This document shows, piece by piece, positions 35,679-46,210 of a stretch of DNA of 64,000 nucleotides (position 1 is its first letter; every line of letters begins with the position of its first letter). Under the pieces are notes generated by a model. It was not told the origin of the DNA and ran no database searches. It saw only the letters and a program-made list of their open reading frames with translations. The stretch is from Scleromitrula shiraiana. Taxonomy: Eukaryota; Ascomycota; Leotiomycetes; Helotiales; Sclerotiniaceae. The stretch covers positions 186,001 through 250,000 of the forward strand of contig JABELC010000003.1 of NCBI GenBank assembly GCA_028455995.1, read 5' to 3'. The translations under genes and the position numbers were made by a program.

Positions 35679-37076
35679 ATGGCTTCCTCTCAGGTAAACG
35701 GCGCTGCCGTCAAGACTCGCCTTCTACCTGTGAATACCTTGGATCTGGGAAATTTCAATGATCAGGAAACACTCGAGAAATGGGAGCTGCCAAAAGACCT
35801 AACATCCTTTGAATCCATTCAAGAAGCCGCACATTACCTCAAGACAAACAGTATACCTGTGGCATTTCCTACCGAAACTGTATACGGTCTAGGGGCTGAT
35901 GCAACAAGAAGTGATGCAGTGAAGGGTATATATAAAGCGAAAGGTCGACCTTCGGATAATCCACTTATTATACATGTTTGCGACTTGACTATGCTACGAA
36001 ATCTTTTGGCTCCAACGAACAGCGCAGAAAATAGTGCAGAATCTTCCCAAATTCCGGAAATCTATAAACCTTTAATCAAACGATTCTGGCCGGGTCCGTT
36101 AACTGTTCTCCTCCCGAATCCAAGGCCAAGTAAATTGGCCCCAGAAGTTACGGCGGGTCTACAAACTTTTGGGGCACGCATGCCTAGTTCTCCACTCGCT
36201 TTATCACTCATTAGACTCGCAGGTGTCCCACTTGCAGCCCCATCCGCAAATGCATCCACGAAACCATCCTGTACAACCGCCGAACATGTTTTCCACGATC
36301 TCGAAGGTAGAATTGAAATAATACTTGATGGAGGGGCATGTCAGGTTGGGGTTGAAAGTACAGTGGTTGATGGCATGTGCGATCCGCCTGTTGTTCTTCG
36401 ACCAGGCGGAGTGAGTATTGATGAGATTAGACAATGTGATGGTTGGCACAATGTCACAAAGGGATACAAAGATCAAAGCGAGATCGGAGATAAAGCACCA
36501 AGGGCGCCAGGGATGAAGTACAAGCATTACAGTCCTAAGGCTAAGGTAGTTCTATACGAGAACGCCTCTTCTCCCGCGCCACTTCTCGAAAACGAACTTT
36601 CCTCCATTGCGGCTGCACGATTAGGCGAGATGGAACATCTGGGTTACGAGATTATTCCAGCCGATAGAACAGCTATCATTGGGGTAGTCACTACAAAGAA
36701 CTGGGATTGTGGACTCGGATTTCAATATGACCACAAAACCGTCAAGTCTCATCTTACAATTCTTGACACAAAGGAATTGTGCAAAACAGGTTCCTTTGAT
36801 GTAGCTAAATTTGAACTGTGGTCACGAACAAACAAAGGAGATGGAAATAGCGAGCAAATGGGTGAAGATTCCAAAGGACAGCTTCTCGCAAATGCCTTTA
36901 GGATACCATTGGGCTCTGAAATCAAGGATATCGCACATGGTCTTTTCTCCGCCCTACGCGAATTAGATCAAAGAGGATGTGATGTAATATATGTGGAGGG
37001 TATCAAAGATGAAGGAGACATTGCTGCCGCGGTCATGAACAGGCTTCGCAAAGCAGCCACCGTAATAGAAAAATAG
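35679..37076 (+). CDS. SUA5: Threonylcarbamoyl-AMP synthase (SUA5/YrdC)
   Basis: Makes threonylcarbamoyl-AMP from threonine, bicarbonate and ATP, the first step of the universal t6A37 modification of ANN-decoding tRNAs. Intronless, 465 residues from ATG 35679. The YrdC domain includes FPTETVYGLGADATRSDAV (residues 63-81), KAKGRPSDNPLIIHV, FWPGPLTVLLP, APSANASTKPSCTTAEHV, and VGVESTVVDG followed by VLRPGGV. The linker block APGMKYKHYSPKAKVVLYE leads into the C-terminal SUA5 domain, which holds GCDVIYVEG near the end. Length and order match fungal SUA5. The protein is needed in both cytosol and mitochondria, and the upstream exon at 35529 could provide the second form. Confidence 0.96.
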   Translation: MASSQVNGAAVKTRLLPVNTLDLGNFNDQETLEKWELPKDLTSFESIQEAAHYLKTNSIPVAFPTETVYGLGADATRSDAVKGIYKAKGRPSDNPLIIHVCDLTMLRNLLAPTNSAENSAESSQIPEIYKPLIKRFWPGPLTVLLPNPRPSKLAPEVTAGLQTFGARMPSSPLALSLIRLAGVPLAAPSANASTKPSCTTAEHVFHDLEGRIEIILDGGACQVGVESTVVDGMCDPPVVLRPGGVSIDEIRQCDGWHNVTKGYKDQSEIGDKAPRAPGMKYKHYSPKAKVVLYENASSPAPLLENELSSIAAARLGEMEHLGYEIIPADRTAIIGVVTTKNWDCGLGFQYDHKTVKSHLTILDTKELCKTGSFDVAKFELWSRTNKGDGNSEQMGEDSKGQLLANAFRIPLGSEIKDIAHGLFSALRELDQRGCDVIYVEGIKDEGDIAAAVMNRLRKAATVIEK

Positions 37077-37309
37077 ACGGAACATGATTAGAATTTAGAA
37101 AGATTCCAAGGACCAGCTCTAGATCTTAATGTTTCATTCAAGTTCCATTTGGTGACTTTGAATATATCCCTATTCCTCGAATATAATTAATTGTTGCCCC
37201 AACTCCAACAGAATGTCTAAACTCCATTTTATGTTCATATTCATGTCGTCCATCCGTCCTCCTTTCGCAACGCAAAAATAAGTATAACACCATCTCCTCA
37301 ATTTCCCCC

Positions 37310-38030
37310 TTACAATCCCTGCCTCAACCAATCCCCCAACTTTGCCTTTCCGAATTGTGCCAGGTTGTTCATTCCTTGCTCGCTCAAATCGATACCCTTC
37401 AATTGAGCTACATCTTGCGAAGGGGCCTTGCTAACTCTCTGTACGATGATCGTGGGGTCTGTTTCGAGAATGATTCCATCGTCGACTATTTCGTCTATGG
37501 CTAGAGAAAGGAGGTCGTAGTTTTCGATTATGGTTCGCTTATCTACCGCTTGTCTGATTGGCAGTTTTGTTAGATCAAGATCATTATGAATGTAAAGGAG
37601 AGAGGAAATGAATGATAGGAGAATAACGCACTTAAATAACAAATGTAAAGAATCCCTCATAGCCAGAATAACATTATAAAGCATGATTTCATTCTCGTCC
37701 ACACCTCCAACTACATACATCATCACATCGCTCTCGCTCTTATAGAGAACAATACGGTTATCGTAGAGGATGATATCAGCATTTTGCTTTTGTGTCTTTT
37801 CGAGGAGTCCTTTCTCGAATGATTTTTGGGATTTAACATCTGGGTATGGTGACGGCTGGGCTATGAAAGAAAGAATATTAGTATCAGAAAAGAAGGAGGA
37901 AGCTGGTAGGTAACGAACATGATGAGGAGTGGTGGGGTGCAGTGTAGTATTTGGTAAAGATACGGGATCCATCTTCTGCATTTAATATCAGGATCGCATT
38001 GACCGAGAAGAGTGACATATTGGGTGCCAT
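37310..38030 (-). CDS. RET3: Coatomer subunit zeta (RET3)
   Basis: Small COPI coat subunit for Golgi-to-ER retrieval; longin-fold partner of gamma-COP. Exons (minus) 38030-37919, 37860-37632 and 37553-37310 join in phase to 194 residues; introns are 58 and 78 nt. The start MAPNMSLFSVNAILILNAED matches the family's first strand; an in-frame ATG at 38162 reads through probable 5' leader. Conserved blocks include GSRIFTKYY, FEKGLLEKTQKQ, IILYDNRIVLYKS, NEIMLYNVILAMRDSLHLL, ENYDLLSLAIDEIVDDGIIL and an AKLGDWLRQGL-type end. The GTTCGT donor of intron 1 is unusual but in phase. Confidence 0.93.
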
Positions 38031-38663
38031 TATTAAGATTTGTGGTGGGATTGGCGCAGGCAATTGTTTATTTGGTTTGGGTAGTTTGGATGTTCTGTCG
38101 GCCGCGAGCAAGCTATCGGTAGGGAAATCGTGGTCGCAAGGGTGTTGATGCCTGGTATCCAAGGGGTAAACGGAATTTCGTTAATCCACTACGTATCACT
38201 AACGTTGTGCCTACCGACATCGAATTCATGAACTGGCGAGACTGGCCCGGAACTTGTCAATAAATCTATCACTAAAATCGAATTATCAATCTTGGCTTTG
38301 AGTAATTATACAGCTTTGTCTTATACCGGGGGATTGCAACTTTTGATCATCTTGTGCTGAAATATAAACAATTAAAACCCGAATTAGAAGATGGTTCAAG
38401 TGACTTTGTACTAGGTGCTTGTATATTCTTTATTTGAATCCTTTGTTAGTAGACAAAGGGATGGTCTTAGAGTCTTTGAGTTTCAAAGTCTTCAACAACA
38501 ATGCCATTGCAAGTTAAAAATAAAGACCAGACAATGCTTTGTTGTTTAAATGCCATAAGACTTGGGAGTTTATTCAGACGCCCCAGTTTCTCTCATTAAT
38601 TTCCAAAACAAGCATATACACACTCAAAATACTTGTATACTAATCTGCAGAAAACCGACCATC
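38031..38663. other. Divergent intergenic region
   Basis: 5' flanks of RET3 and the C48-like gene; no further gene seen. Confidence 0.5.
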
Positions 38664-40103
38664 ATGAACCATCCACATTTTCCTCTGGATAACCCTAACT
38701 CTGAGTTTCCTGCTCGGAATGCCCCTATTTACAGCCCCGAAAATATATCACGACAAGGCCAACTAATGGTTTCAAGAGAAGGGATCGCTAAGATGTTTCA
38801 ATCCCTCGAACCAAGTTTGTACTTTGACGTCCTCAAGTACCAAGAGGTAATAAGCCGCTCCAGAGTCAACTCACAAGGTCGAAGGGCAAGATTGAACGCT
38901 GAAAACCCCATAAAAATCCCGATACCGAGGCTACAGCTTTTAAGGAACACGCCCCTCCCAAGCGAGTCAAATGTCGGGACCTGTATCATATTGGATGATC
39001 GCGATATCTTCTATAGCTGGGATGAGCGTAATGGAATTACAAACAATACGTCTGATGCAATGGTCGAGTTTATTTGCGATTATGCTAACCGTTGGCACTC
39101 GGATAAACCATCTAAAGACCCATCTACTCCAACACGTAATCGATATCTTCCTGGTACCCCCCCAATGTATGCTTATCTTCCCTGTAACTTTGAGCAACAT
39201 ATAGCTAAAGGATTAGAACATGCTGCTGAACAGATGCATTCAAAATTCTCTCGGGAAGAGTTCTGGCAATTACGTTACCTTTTTATTCTAATAAAGACAA
39301 GTTCCCCAGATGGTCCGTCTGGGCATATCGCAGTCTGCGCTGTTTCGCCCGAATCAAAAACTATCGACTTCCTTTGTAGCGCTGGCGATGATGGATTGAC
39401 GTTGAACAACAAATCAGCATGCGTTGAGACTTTGATCTCGCTGCTCGATGTATATCTTGGTGACCAGCCACCACTGGAGCAACGATTTAATCCCTGCGAT
39501 TGGACAATCCGAACTCTCGCAAGTGGGATACAAAATAGCTCTGCCCCTGACTGCGGTTTGTATCTTATCTCTAATATAATGTGTCTTGCGTTCGGGTGGG
39601 ACTTGAACTGGGGCCCCAGAAATCCTCATGAGATGGTCCATCGACGAGTCCGACTCGTGGCAGATCTTCAATTTGGTGGATTTGGAGGCTTCAACCCTAC
39701 TCCCGGTGCTTTCAACACCCAACACTATCCTCTTAATGATATAGTTCCTTCGAATCGCGCTTCGGATAACTTCCTTCCTCTCCTTACTTATCCCGGACTT
39801 CTGGTAGATGATGCACTTCCACTCAACGTTCAGCTTCGATCACGAATCTATTATGGCTGTCCAGACATAAATGCACTGTACCAGCACACAATGCGAAACG
39901 AACGATACTATCCACACATCAATCAAGGAAACTACTTACTAGCTAATCTATCTTTCTTAGAGGTCCTAAAAATGGTCGAGGAGATTGACAAGAAAAGGAT
40001 TGGGCGGGCACCACCTCCAATGTCGGTTTATTCCAGTGGGTTACCAACCTATGCATATTGGATCCCGCCTAAAGGGAATGAGTATCTGCCGGACTTGTGG
40101 TAA
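38664..40103 (+). CDS. Ulp1/C48-like cysteine protease, fungal orphan type
   Basis: Intronless, 479 residues from ATG 38664. The middle third follows the Ulp1/adenain fold order: His221 in SGHIAVCAV, Asp235 in KTIDFLCSAG, Gln290 in ASGIQNSS, Cys297 in APDCGLYLI. Together these are a complete His-Asp-Gln-Cys set with the DCG-x-[YF] signature. True Ulp1/Ulp2 enzymes release SUMO. This protein lacks the usual long SUMO-protease N-terminus and carries a long unfamiliar C-terminal part rich in Tyr, Pro and Asn. The substrate is unknown; it may act on SUMO, another ubiquitin-like protein or something else. Such solitary C48 proteins are common in fungal genomes, sometimes as transposon-derived genes. 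Confidence 0.72.
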   Translation: MNHPHFPLDNPNSEFPARNAPIYSPENISRQGQLMVSREGIAKMFQSLEPSLYFDVLKYQEVISRSRVNSQGRRARLNAENPIKIPIPRLQLLRNTPLPSESNVGTCIILDDRDIFYSWDERNGITNNTSDAMVEFICDYANRWHSDKPSKDPSTPTRNRYLPGTPPMYAYLPCNFEQHIAKGLEHAAEQMHSKFSREEFWQLRYLFILIKTSSPDGPSGHIAVCAVSPESKTIDFLCSAGDDGLTLNNKSACVETLISLLDVYLGDQPPLEQRFNPCDWTIRTLASGIQNSSAPDCGLYLISNIMCLAFGWDLNWGPRNPHEMVHRRVRLVADLQFGGFGGFNPTPGAFNTQHYPLNDIVPSNRASDNFLPLLTYPGLLVDDALPLNVQLRSRIYYGCPDINALYQHTMRNERYYPHINQGNYLLANLSFLEVLKMVEEIDKKRIGRAPPPMSVYSSGLPTYAYWIPPKGNEYLPDLW

Positions 40104-40897
40104 GTAGTCATAGCAGGTAAGTTCTATTTCGTCCTTCAATTTAATTAGTTATACATATTCATTCAAATACATATATTTAATCGTACCATTTTCCAAATTT
40201 CATGACTAGATTCTTCTACTATGAGTCGGAATCCAATGAGCCACAGTCACTATGAAGCTATTCCTACCAGTCATAGCATTCGCTTTGCCCTCCCTACCAA
40301 AAATGAAGCCATTTCTCTCTGTCACCTCCATATGCGTACTCATAACGTACCATTTCGCTTTGATTCTCTTCAATATACGCAGTTATATTGTTCTATTCTC
40401 AATCCCAATAGCTCCAAAATTGTGCATAAATATCTCGATGTTTCCCCTCTATCTACCTTCTTTTTCTTCCCTATCACCACATATGATAATCACATGACCA
40501 TATCTATCTTCAACAAAATATCAAATCAACATCCATATTATTCGAATTTATCTTAAACATTTAAAACTTTCGATCTCCGGAATCCAAAGCATTACCTCTC
40601 ATATTCCTCAAATCCATCACCAACTTCCAACCTTCACAATATCAGACCTCACACAATCACCACTTTCGATCCCTTCAATATCAAATTAGTACTCCTCGAA
40701 TCTACAAACCTATCATCAACTTTCTATCCCTACAAATTCAGAGTAGAACTCTCTTTTAAGAGTTAGATATCTGTCCGTATTTTATCAGACCAATACCGAT
40801 TTTATGTATGTGATTAAACTGTTTCTCACTTTGATGAGGGTTTTTCGTACTGATTGTTTGTAGCATCTACATCACAGCTTAGACTTCAAGCACCACC
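40104..40897. other. Spacer between the C48-like gene and the SANT-like gene
   Basis: AT- and pyrimidine-rich. Two overlapping short frames at 40221-40556 are probably chance. Confidence 0.5.
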
Positions 40898-41506
40898 ATG
40901 TCCTGGCTAGATAGAGAAGGTCTTCTGTTATTGGTCGCAATAGATTTGTATACTGTTAAAGGATTGCTCCATCGAAATTGGGTTGAAATTACCCGCTTGT
41001 TTATCCCTCTGGTTACTGAAGCCAACAACCTTTCTTCAGTCAAGTCCACATTACTTGATCACCATACTGCAGAAGTGGCTTTCTCTCCGGAAAAGTGTAG
41101 AAAGAAATATGACGGTTTATGTACAGGAACGAAATCCGGTTATGCAAACGCATGTAAACGAATTGACGATTATTTCAGTTACAATAAGCAGCTTGCTGAA
41201 AATACTCACATTGTACTACCATGGCAAAGAGGCGATAGTTTACCAGCAACGACCTTTATGGTACGAGAGCCAAATGATTTCTATAACAATCTCTATGTCC
41301 TCAAGAAGCCTTTCACAAGTGATGAAAAAATTGCACAGGATATAGCTCTAGGGATTGAGGAAAGGTTGATTAGAGAGAACTGGGTACTGGAGGAGCGTCG
41401 GCGCAGGGAGTTGTACGAACAGCAGGACGTTGAAAAGGTGCGCAGAGACGCTGAAATAACAGAATCTGCTCGCTCAAGTGCCGCACTTAAAAATATTCTC
41501 AACTAA
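40898..41506 (+). CDS. Hypothetical protein with a possible Myb/SANT-like N-terminus
   Basis: Intronless, 202 residues. The N-terminal 80 residues look like a three-helix trihelix/SANT arrangement: LLLLVAIDLYTVKG, then NWVEITRLFIPL, then FSPEKCRKKYDGL, the Cys-x-x-Lys-Tyr-x-x-Leu pattern typical of the last helix. The C-terminal 60 residues form a charged coiled-coil-like helix (EERLIRENWVLEERRRREL). DNA binding is inferred, not shown. It follows the C48-like protease on the same strand, 794 bp downstream. Confidence 0.55.
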   Translation: MSWLDREGLLLLVAIDLYTVKGLLHRNWVEITRLFIPLVTEANNLSSVKSTLLDHHTAEVAFSPEKCRKKYDGLCTGTKSGYANACKRIDDYFSYNKQLAENTHIVLPWQRGDSLPATTFMVREPNDFYNNLYVLKKPFTSDEKIAQDIALGIEERLIRENWVLEERRRRELYEQQDVEKVRRDAEITESARSSAALKNILN

Positions 41507-44467
41507 CCATCCCCTCAATCCTCTCAATAGCTTTTTACCAGTCGACTCCCGGTTGATTAGATAATGAATCACTGGGAACACTTCTTGGATCATTTCAATT
41601 TGGGTGTTTTGGACTGTGATGCTTATGCATTGTATTTTGTTTCGCTTCACATCACGAACATTCACACTCTTTGAGTTCTGCTCGAGTTACTTCGAATATC
41701 ATTTCTTTCATGTATTGTTACGTACTATTGCGTCGAATTTGGTCCACTTGGGGGACATATACACTCTTTTGCAACCTTTGAGCGCTGCTCGGGTCGTCTT
41801 AATATCTTTATCTTACTTTCATTAGTCTAGACTAAATCAAACAAATCGTTGCTTTTAAATGAGAGGTCTTTGTTGAAATCAATAATCGAGTGAAGCAGGT
41901 GAGTTGAGCTCTTAGACTTAATATAAAACAGTATCTGCTATGCACCTAATTAAGGTGTGTATTACCGTACAAATTTTATGGTGGAATCCTGATGTTTATA
42001 TCCCTACCTGCATAAGAATACATAACAAGTTTCAATTGGAATTGTGCTCAAGGTTCACCTAGAATACTTCATGAATAAATGTACTTCATAGTATTCACAT
42101 ATAATCATTAGTAGATATTTGGCCCGGGACGCTCCTAAGCATATTGCACTTACCATTTAATGCCGAGTCAGACTTTATCACTCGGAGGCAAAACTTCACG
42201 GATTTTATCCACCTGTAGAATCAAGATTTATCATATACTTAGCATATTGCAAATAGATAAATGAATAGACAGAAGAAAAGACTTACATCGTTATAGGTAT
42301 GGATTAGATGGCATCTTTCACTGCCATCCCCCTAAGATTATGGATTGGAAAGATACCGAACACACGACATTAGTACGACAGTGACGTAAGATAACGAGAT
42401 ATATTCACATACATTCAATCCACACATCCAAATCATTGCACTTAGAGAATCGAAAAAAAGGAACCAACATTGAAAGCTCCCAAGCCTCACAGAAGTTATC
42501 TCAGAAGATCTAGTTTAACTTGTCTCTTCACACTGTAAAAATCTCATTCCTCCATTCTACTCAATCTTTCAACCAAGAGGGTTACCGGATCAAATGTTCA
42601 GTAGAAGCTAAAGCCCGAGATAAAATTATTAATGAGACACTGGAAATATTCATCATAGACAAATAACTGAAATCAAAAATTTGAACGTTTGGTCAATGTT
42701 GAAACAACAAGAGACTTATCCTTTCACCTAATGCTGCAGTTAATCAAGCATTTCAAAATTCCCCAACTTCACCAGGACTGTTGAAGTTGGTGCCTGGTAA
42801 TTGGAAAATGAAAGTTCAGATAGAACCCTGGTTGATTGATGATGGCGAAGAAATCCTGGAAGAGCCAAAGAGAGTTTTGCTCGCTTTCATGGTGAGCACT
42901 TTTCTTTATGTGAGAAAAAATTAAGAGGAGAAAAGGAGGGGTTTATATTTATGTGACGATTTCAGGTTTCGTTAGTGTCGGTCTCTTAGTTCAAATATCA
43001 GGGGTCATGATCCGATCGGTTGTATACGACTAGGTATTAGCCGAATGGGCAGAACCTAAATGCCAACCAACAAGTTAACAATCTAAACTAATCTAAAATC
43101 ACAACTAACAGCCAGATCTAAAAAAAAAAAAAATGGCTCTCCGGTTATTCATGCGGGATTAAAGTAGAACTCGAGCACCCATCTTTGATCATCGCATTTT
43201 CTAGCTTCCCATTGATATCACCGTTCACGAATCTAGACCGTTTCAAAATGGTCTACCCGGTTGATCTATCTCACAAGCCGGCAGACCGGTTCGTTGGCTT
43301 CTCATGTGGCTCCCATGTGGTTCGCCGAATAGGATGAATAGAAGATATAAAAGTTTTCTTTCTCAATCAAGATTCAAGTTCAAATGATGAAATCATAGAA
43401 CGAAACAAAAAATGAAATGAGTAGATATCAGCAGGTTTTCAAGAATTATTCAATCTGCATTGAGTTCAATTATAACTTAAAAATACCCCCTTAATTTCCA
43501 GTACACATGAATCAGAAGGTCGACTGAAAATGTGTGAATCGTATTACTCTATTGATGAACCAGATAGACGACGTCAGATTCGTCTGTATTCAGGAACCGC
43601 ATAAAACCGATCCACCTTCTCCTAGAGAGTATACTAAAGAGCCCAGTAGTTTAGTTGATACAACTAACTTACTCATTCGCACGTCATAGACTATTTTTTA
43701 CTATACCACACGATCATGATACAAAGCAATTAGTCCATCATAATCACTACTAGGCCAGTCTAAACGAATAAGTTGATCACCCACCAATCATCATAATCAA
43801 CAATTTTATTTTATCTTAATTTCTAGCTCTCATTCAATTTCAGGCTAGCTCTCAACATTCCCAGACTTCAGATCACTCTAACTTCGAAGTCACCTATAAA
43901 GTCTCGTCCGTTTTCCATATTCACCCCTCTCTTCATCTTTGTTCAATATTTTTTTTTTTGCCCCAGTGACAAGTTTTTCATATATTTCCCAACAACAACC
44001 TTTTTACCAACGGCCTTTTTTTCCAGCAACAACTTTCTAATCAACAACTTTTCTGTTTTTCGGCAACGTTTCTTTTCTTTTTATCAACAAACTTTTTACG
44101 CTCTGTTTTCCAATAACCCTTTCTTCTTTTTTTTCAACCAACATTTTTTTATTTCTTTTATCCCATCGACCTTCTACCTTGACCATCCGGATTCCTACAG
44201 GTAGGTCCTATCCAATCCCGAGAGGTAGGTCCAGAAAAAACCATCCCCAGAAAGAAAAAGTCCCCACAGAAAAAAGAGCCACAGAACAAAGCACCATCCC
44301 CAGCACCTTCCCCGGCCCCGTCCCAGTCCCAGTCCCAGTCCTAGCATTAAAGAACAGTAACCACGCCATGATGATAACAATCTAAGTCAAAGCTTGATAT
44401 CATCAATCCAGGATAACATCTTCGGATGTAAAACTGGAGTGAAGACATGAAAGTATAAAGAACTAGG
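41507..44467. other. 3-kb AT-rich region without a confident gene
   Basis: Contains short A and T homopolymers (for example 43120-43132), one possible exon at 42712-42891 and overlapping inverted repeats at 42763-42798. No complete gene model could be built. Confidence 0.45.
42712..42891 (+). CDS. Possible exon of an unrecognised small protein
   Basis: A 60-codon frame with coding-like composition (GLLKLVPGNWKMKVQIEPW, EEILEEPKRVLLAFM) ends at a GTGAGC donor. The next TTTCAG acceptor at about 42965 would add VSLVSVS and a stop. A TGA lies just upstream and there is no ATG, so an earlier exon would be required. Very tentative. Confidence 0.2.
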
Positions 44468-46210
44468 TATATCTGAGGTTACAGTTTTTTTGGTTTTTGT
44501 CTTTTCTTTACTGTTTTGTCTTTTCCTTGTGTTTTTGTTATTTTGTCTCCTTTCTGTCTTGCTTTGGCTGTCTGATCTCTTCTGTCTTCTATCTTCTGTT
44601 TTCTGTCTTGCGTTCCTGCCTTCCATTGCTGTCTTCCATATTATTGTATTCTCTTTGCTATCATCGTCTCTTTGCTTTACTATTATCTTCCTCTTATTAG
44701 CTTTCATCTTATATTCTATATTTTATTTTTTTTATACTATTTTTTATTATATCTCTTTTTTTTTTCTTTATTATTATCTAACTTTTATTATTATCTTCTA
44801 TTTACTATATCTCTTCTTTTATATTACTTTTATTATTTTCTTTTTACTATCTTCTTTTTATTATTTTCTTTTTATTATCTTCTTTTTATTATTTTTTTAT
44901 TATTTTCTCTTTATTATTTTTTTTTATAATAATTTTTTTTTTTGCTATTTTCTTTTTATTATTTTCTATATACTATTTTTTTATTATTATTTTCTATATT
45001 ATTATTTTTCATATTATTATATTCCCTTTATTATTATTATCTCTTTATTTTATTATTGTCTTCCTTTTATTAACTTCCATCCTATCTTCCATATTCTACT
45101 TTTTTTATACTATTTTTTATCATATCTCTTTTTTTTTTCTTTATTACTATCTAACTTTTATTATTATCTTCTATTTATTATATCCCTTCTTTTATATTAC
45201 CTCTATTATTTTCTTTTTACTATCTTTTTTTTATTATCTTTTTTTTACTATCTTTTTTTTATTATCTTTTTTTTATTATCTTTTTTTTATTATTTTTTTA
45301 TTATTTTCTCTTTATTGTTTTCTTTTTATAATAATTTTTTTTTTTTGCTATTTTCCTTTTATTATCTTCTATATACTATTTTTCTATTATTACTTTCTAT
45401 ATTATTATTTTCTATATTATTACATTCTCTTTACTATTATCATCCCTTTGTTTTATTATTGTCTTTCTTTTATTAACTTCCATCCTATCTTCCATATTCT
45501 ACTTTTTTTATATTATCTTTTATTATATCTTTTATTTTATTTCTTTTTTTCTTATTATTATCTAACTTTTATTATTATCTTCCATTTACTATATCCCTTC
45601 TTCTATATTGCCTCTACTATCTTCTCTTTATTATCTTCTCTTTACTATTTTCTTCTTACTATCTTCTTTTTACTATCTTCTCTTTACTATCTTCTCCTTA
45701 CTATTTTCTTTCTATAATAATTTTCTTTCTATAATAATTTTTCTTTTGACTATTTTCTTTTTACTATCTTCCATATATTGTCTTCCTATTATTACTTTCT
45801 ATATTATTGTTTTCTATATTATTGTATTCTTTTTGCTGTTATCGTCCCTTTATTTTGTTGTTGTCTTCCTTTTGCTAATTTTCATCCTATCTTCTATATT
45901 CTACTTTCTTTGTGTTATTTTCCATCTTGTCTTCTATCTTGTTCCTTTTTTTCTTATTGCTGTCTGATTTTTGTTGTTGTCTTCTATTTGCTGTGTCCCT
46001 TCTTCTATATTGCCTCTGCTATCTTCTCCTTACTGTCTTCTTTCTGTGATGGCTTTTCTCTTTGCTGTTTTCCTTTTACCATCTTCCATATTGTTATGTT
46101 GTCTCTTATGTGTTATCCCTTTCCTATCTTATCTCTTTGCTGTCTTGTCTCTTCGTTGTGTTGTATCTCCATTGTGTTTTGTCTCTGCTGCTCTGTTTTC
46201 TTACCAGTGA
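44468..46210. repeat. Polypyrimidine tract with higher-order repeats of about 370-410 bp
   Basis: The plus strand is almost pure T, C and A, with long TTATTATTTTCTTT-type runs. A landmark close to ATCTAACTTTTATTATTATC recurs near 44777, 45149, 45560 and, diverged, 45962, each time with similar flanks (a CTTCCATCCTATCTTCCATATTCTACTT-like block before it, cited here only as a position marker near 45080 and 45480). Copies become more C/G-containing toward the right. Long stop-free frames here follow from composition and are not genes. Confidence 0.85.

Noticed and set aside
38031..38162. In-frame N-terminal extension of RET3 from ATG 38162
   Set aside because: The extension is not like zeta-COP, whose family starts at the MAPNMSLF segment; it is probably 5' leader.
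40221..40556. Two overlapping short frames, one with a hydrophobic start
   Set aside because: They overlap in different frames in pyrimidine-rich DNA; the signal-like start is probably chance.
44490..45476. 328-codon frame rich in Phe, Tyr, Leu and Ile on the plus strand
   Set aside because: Pure product of the T-rich repeat tract; no start context, no domain, and similar frames occur throughout the tract.
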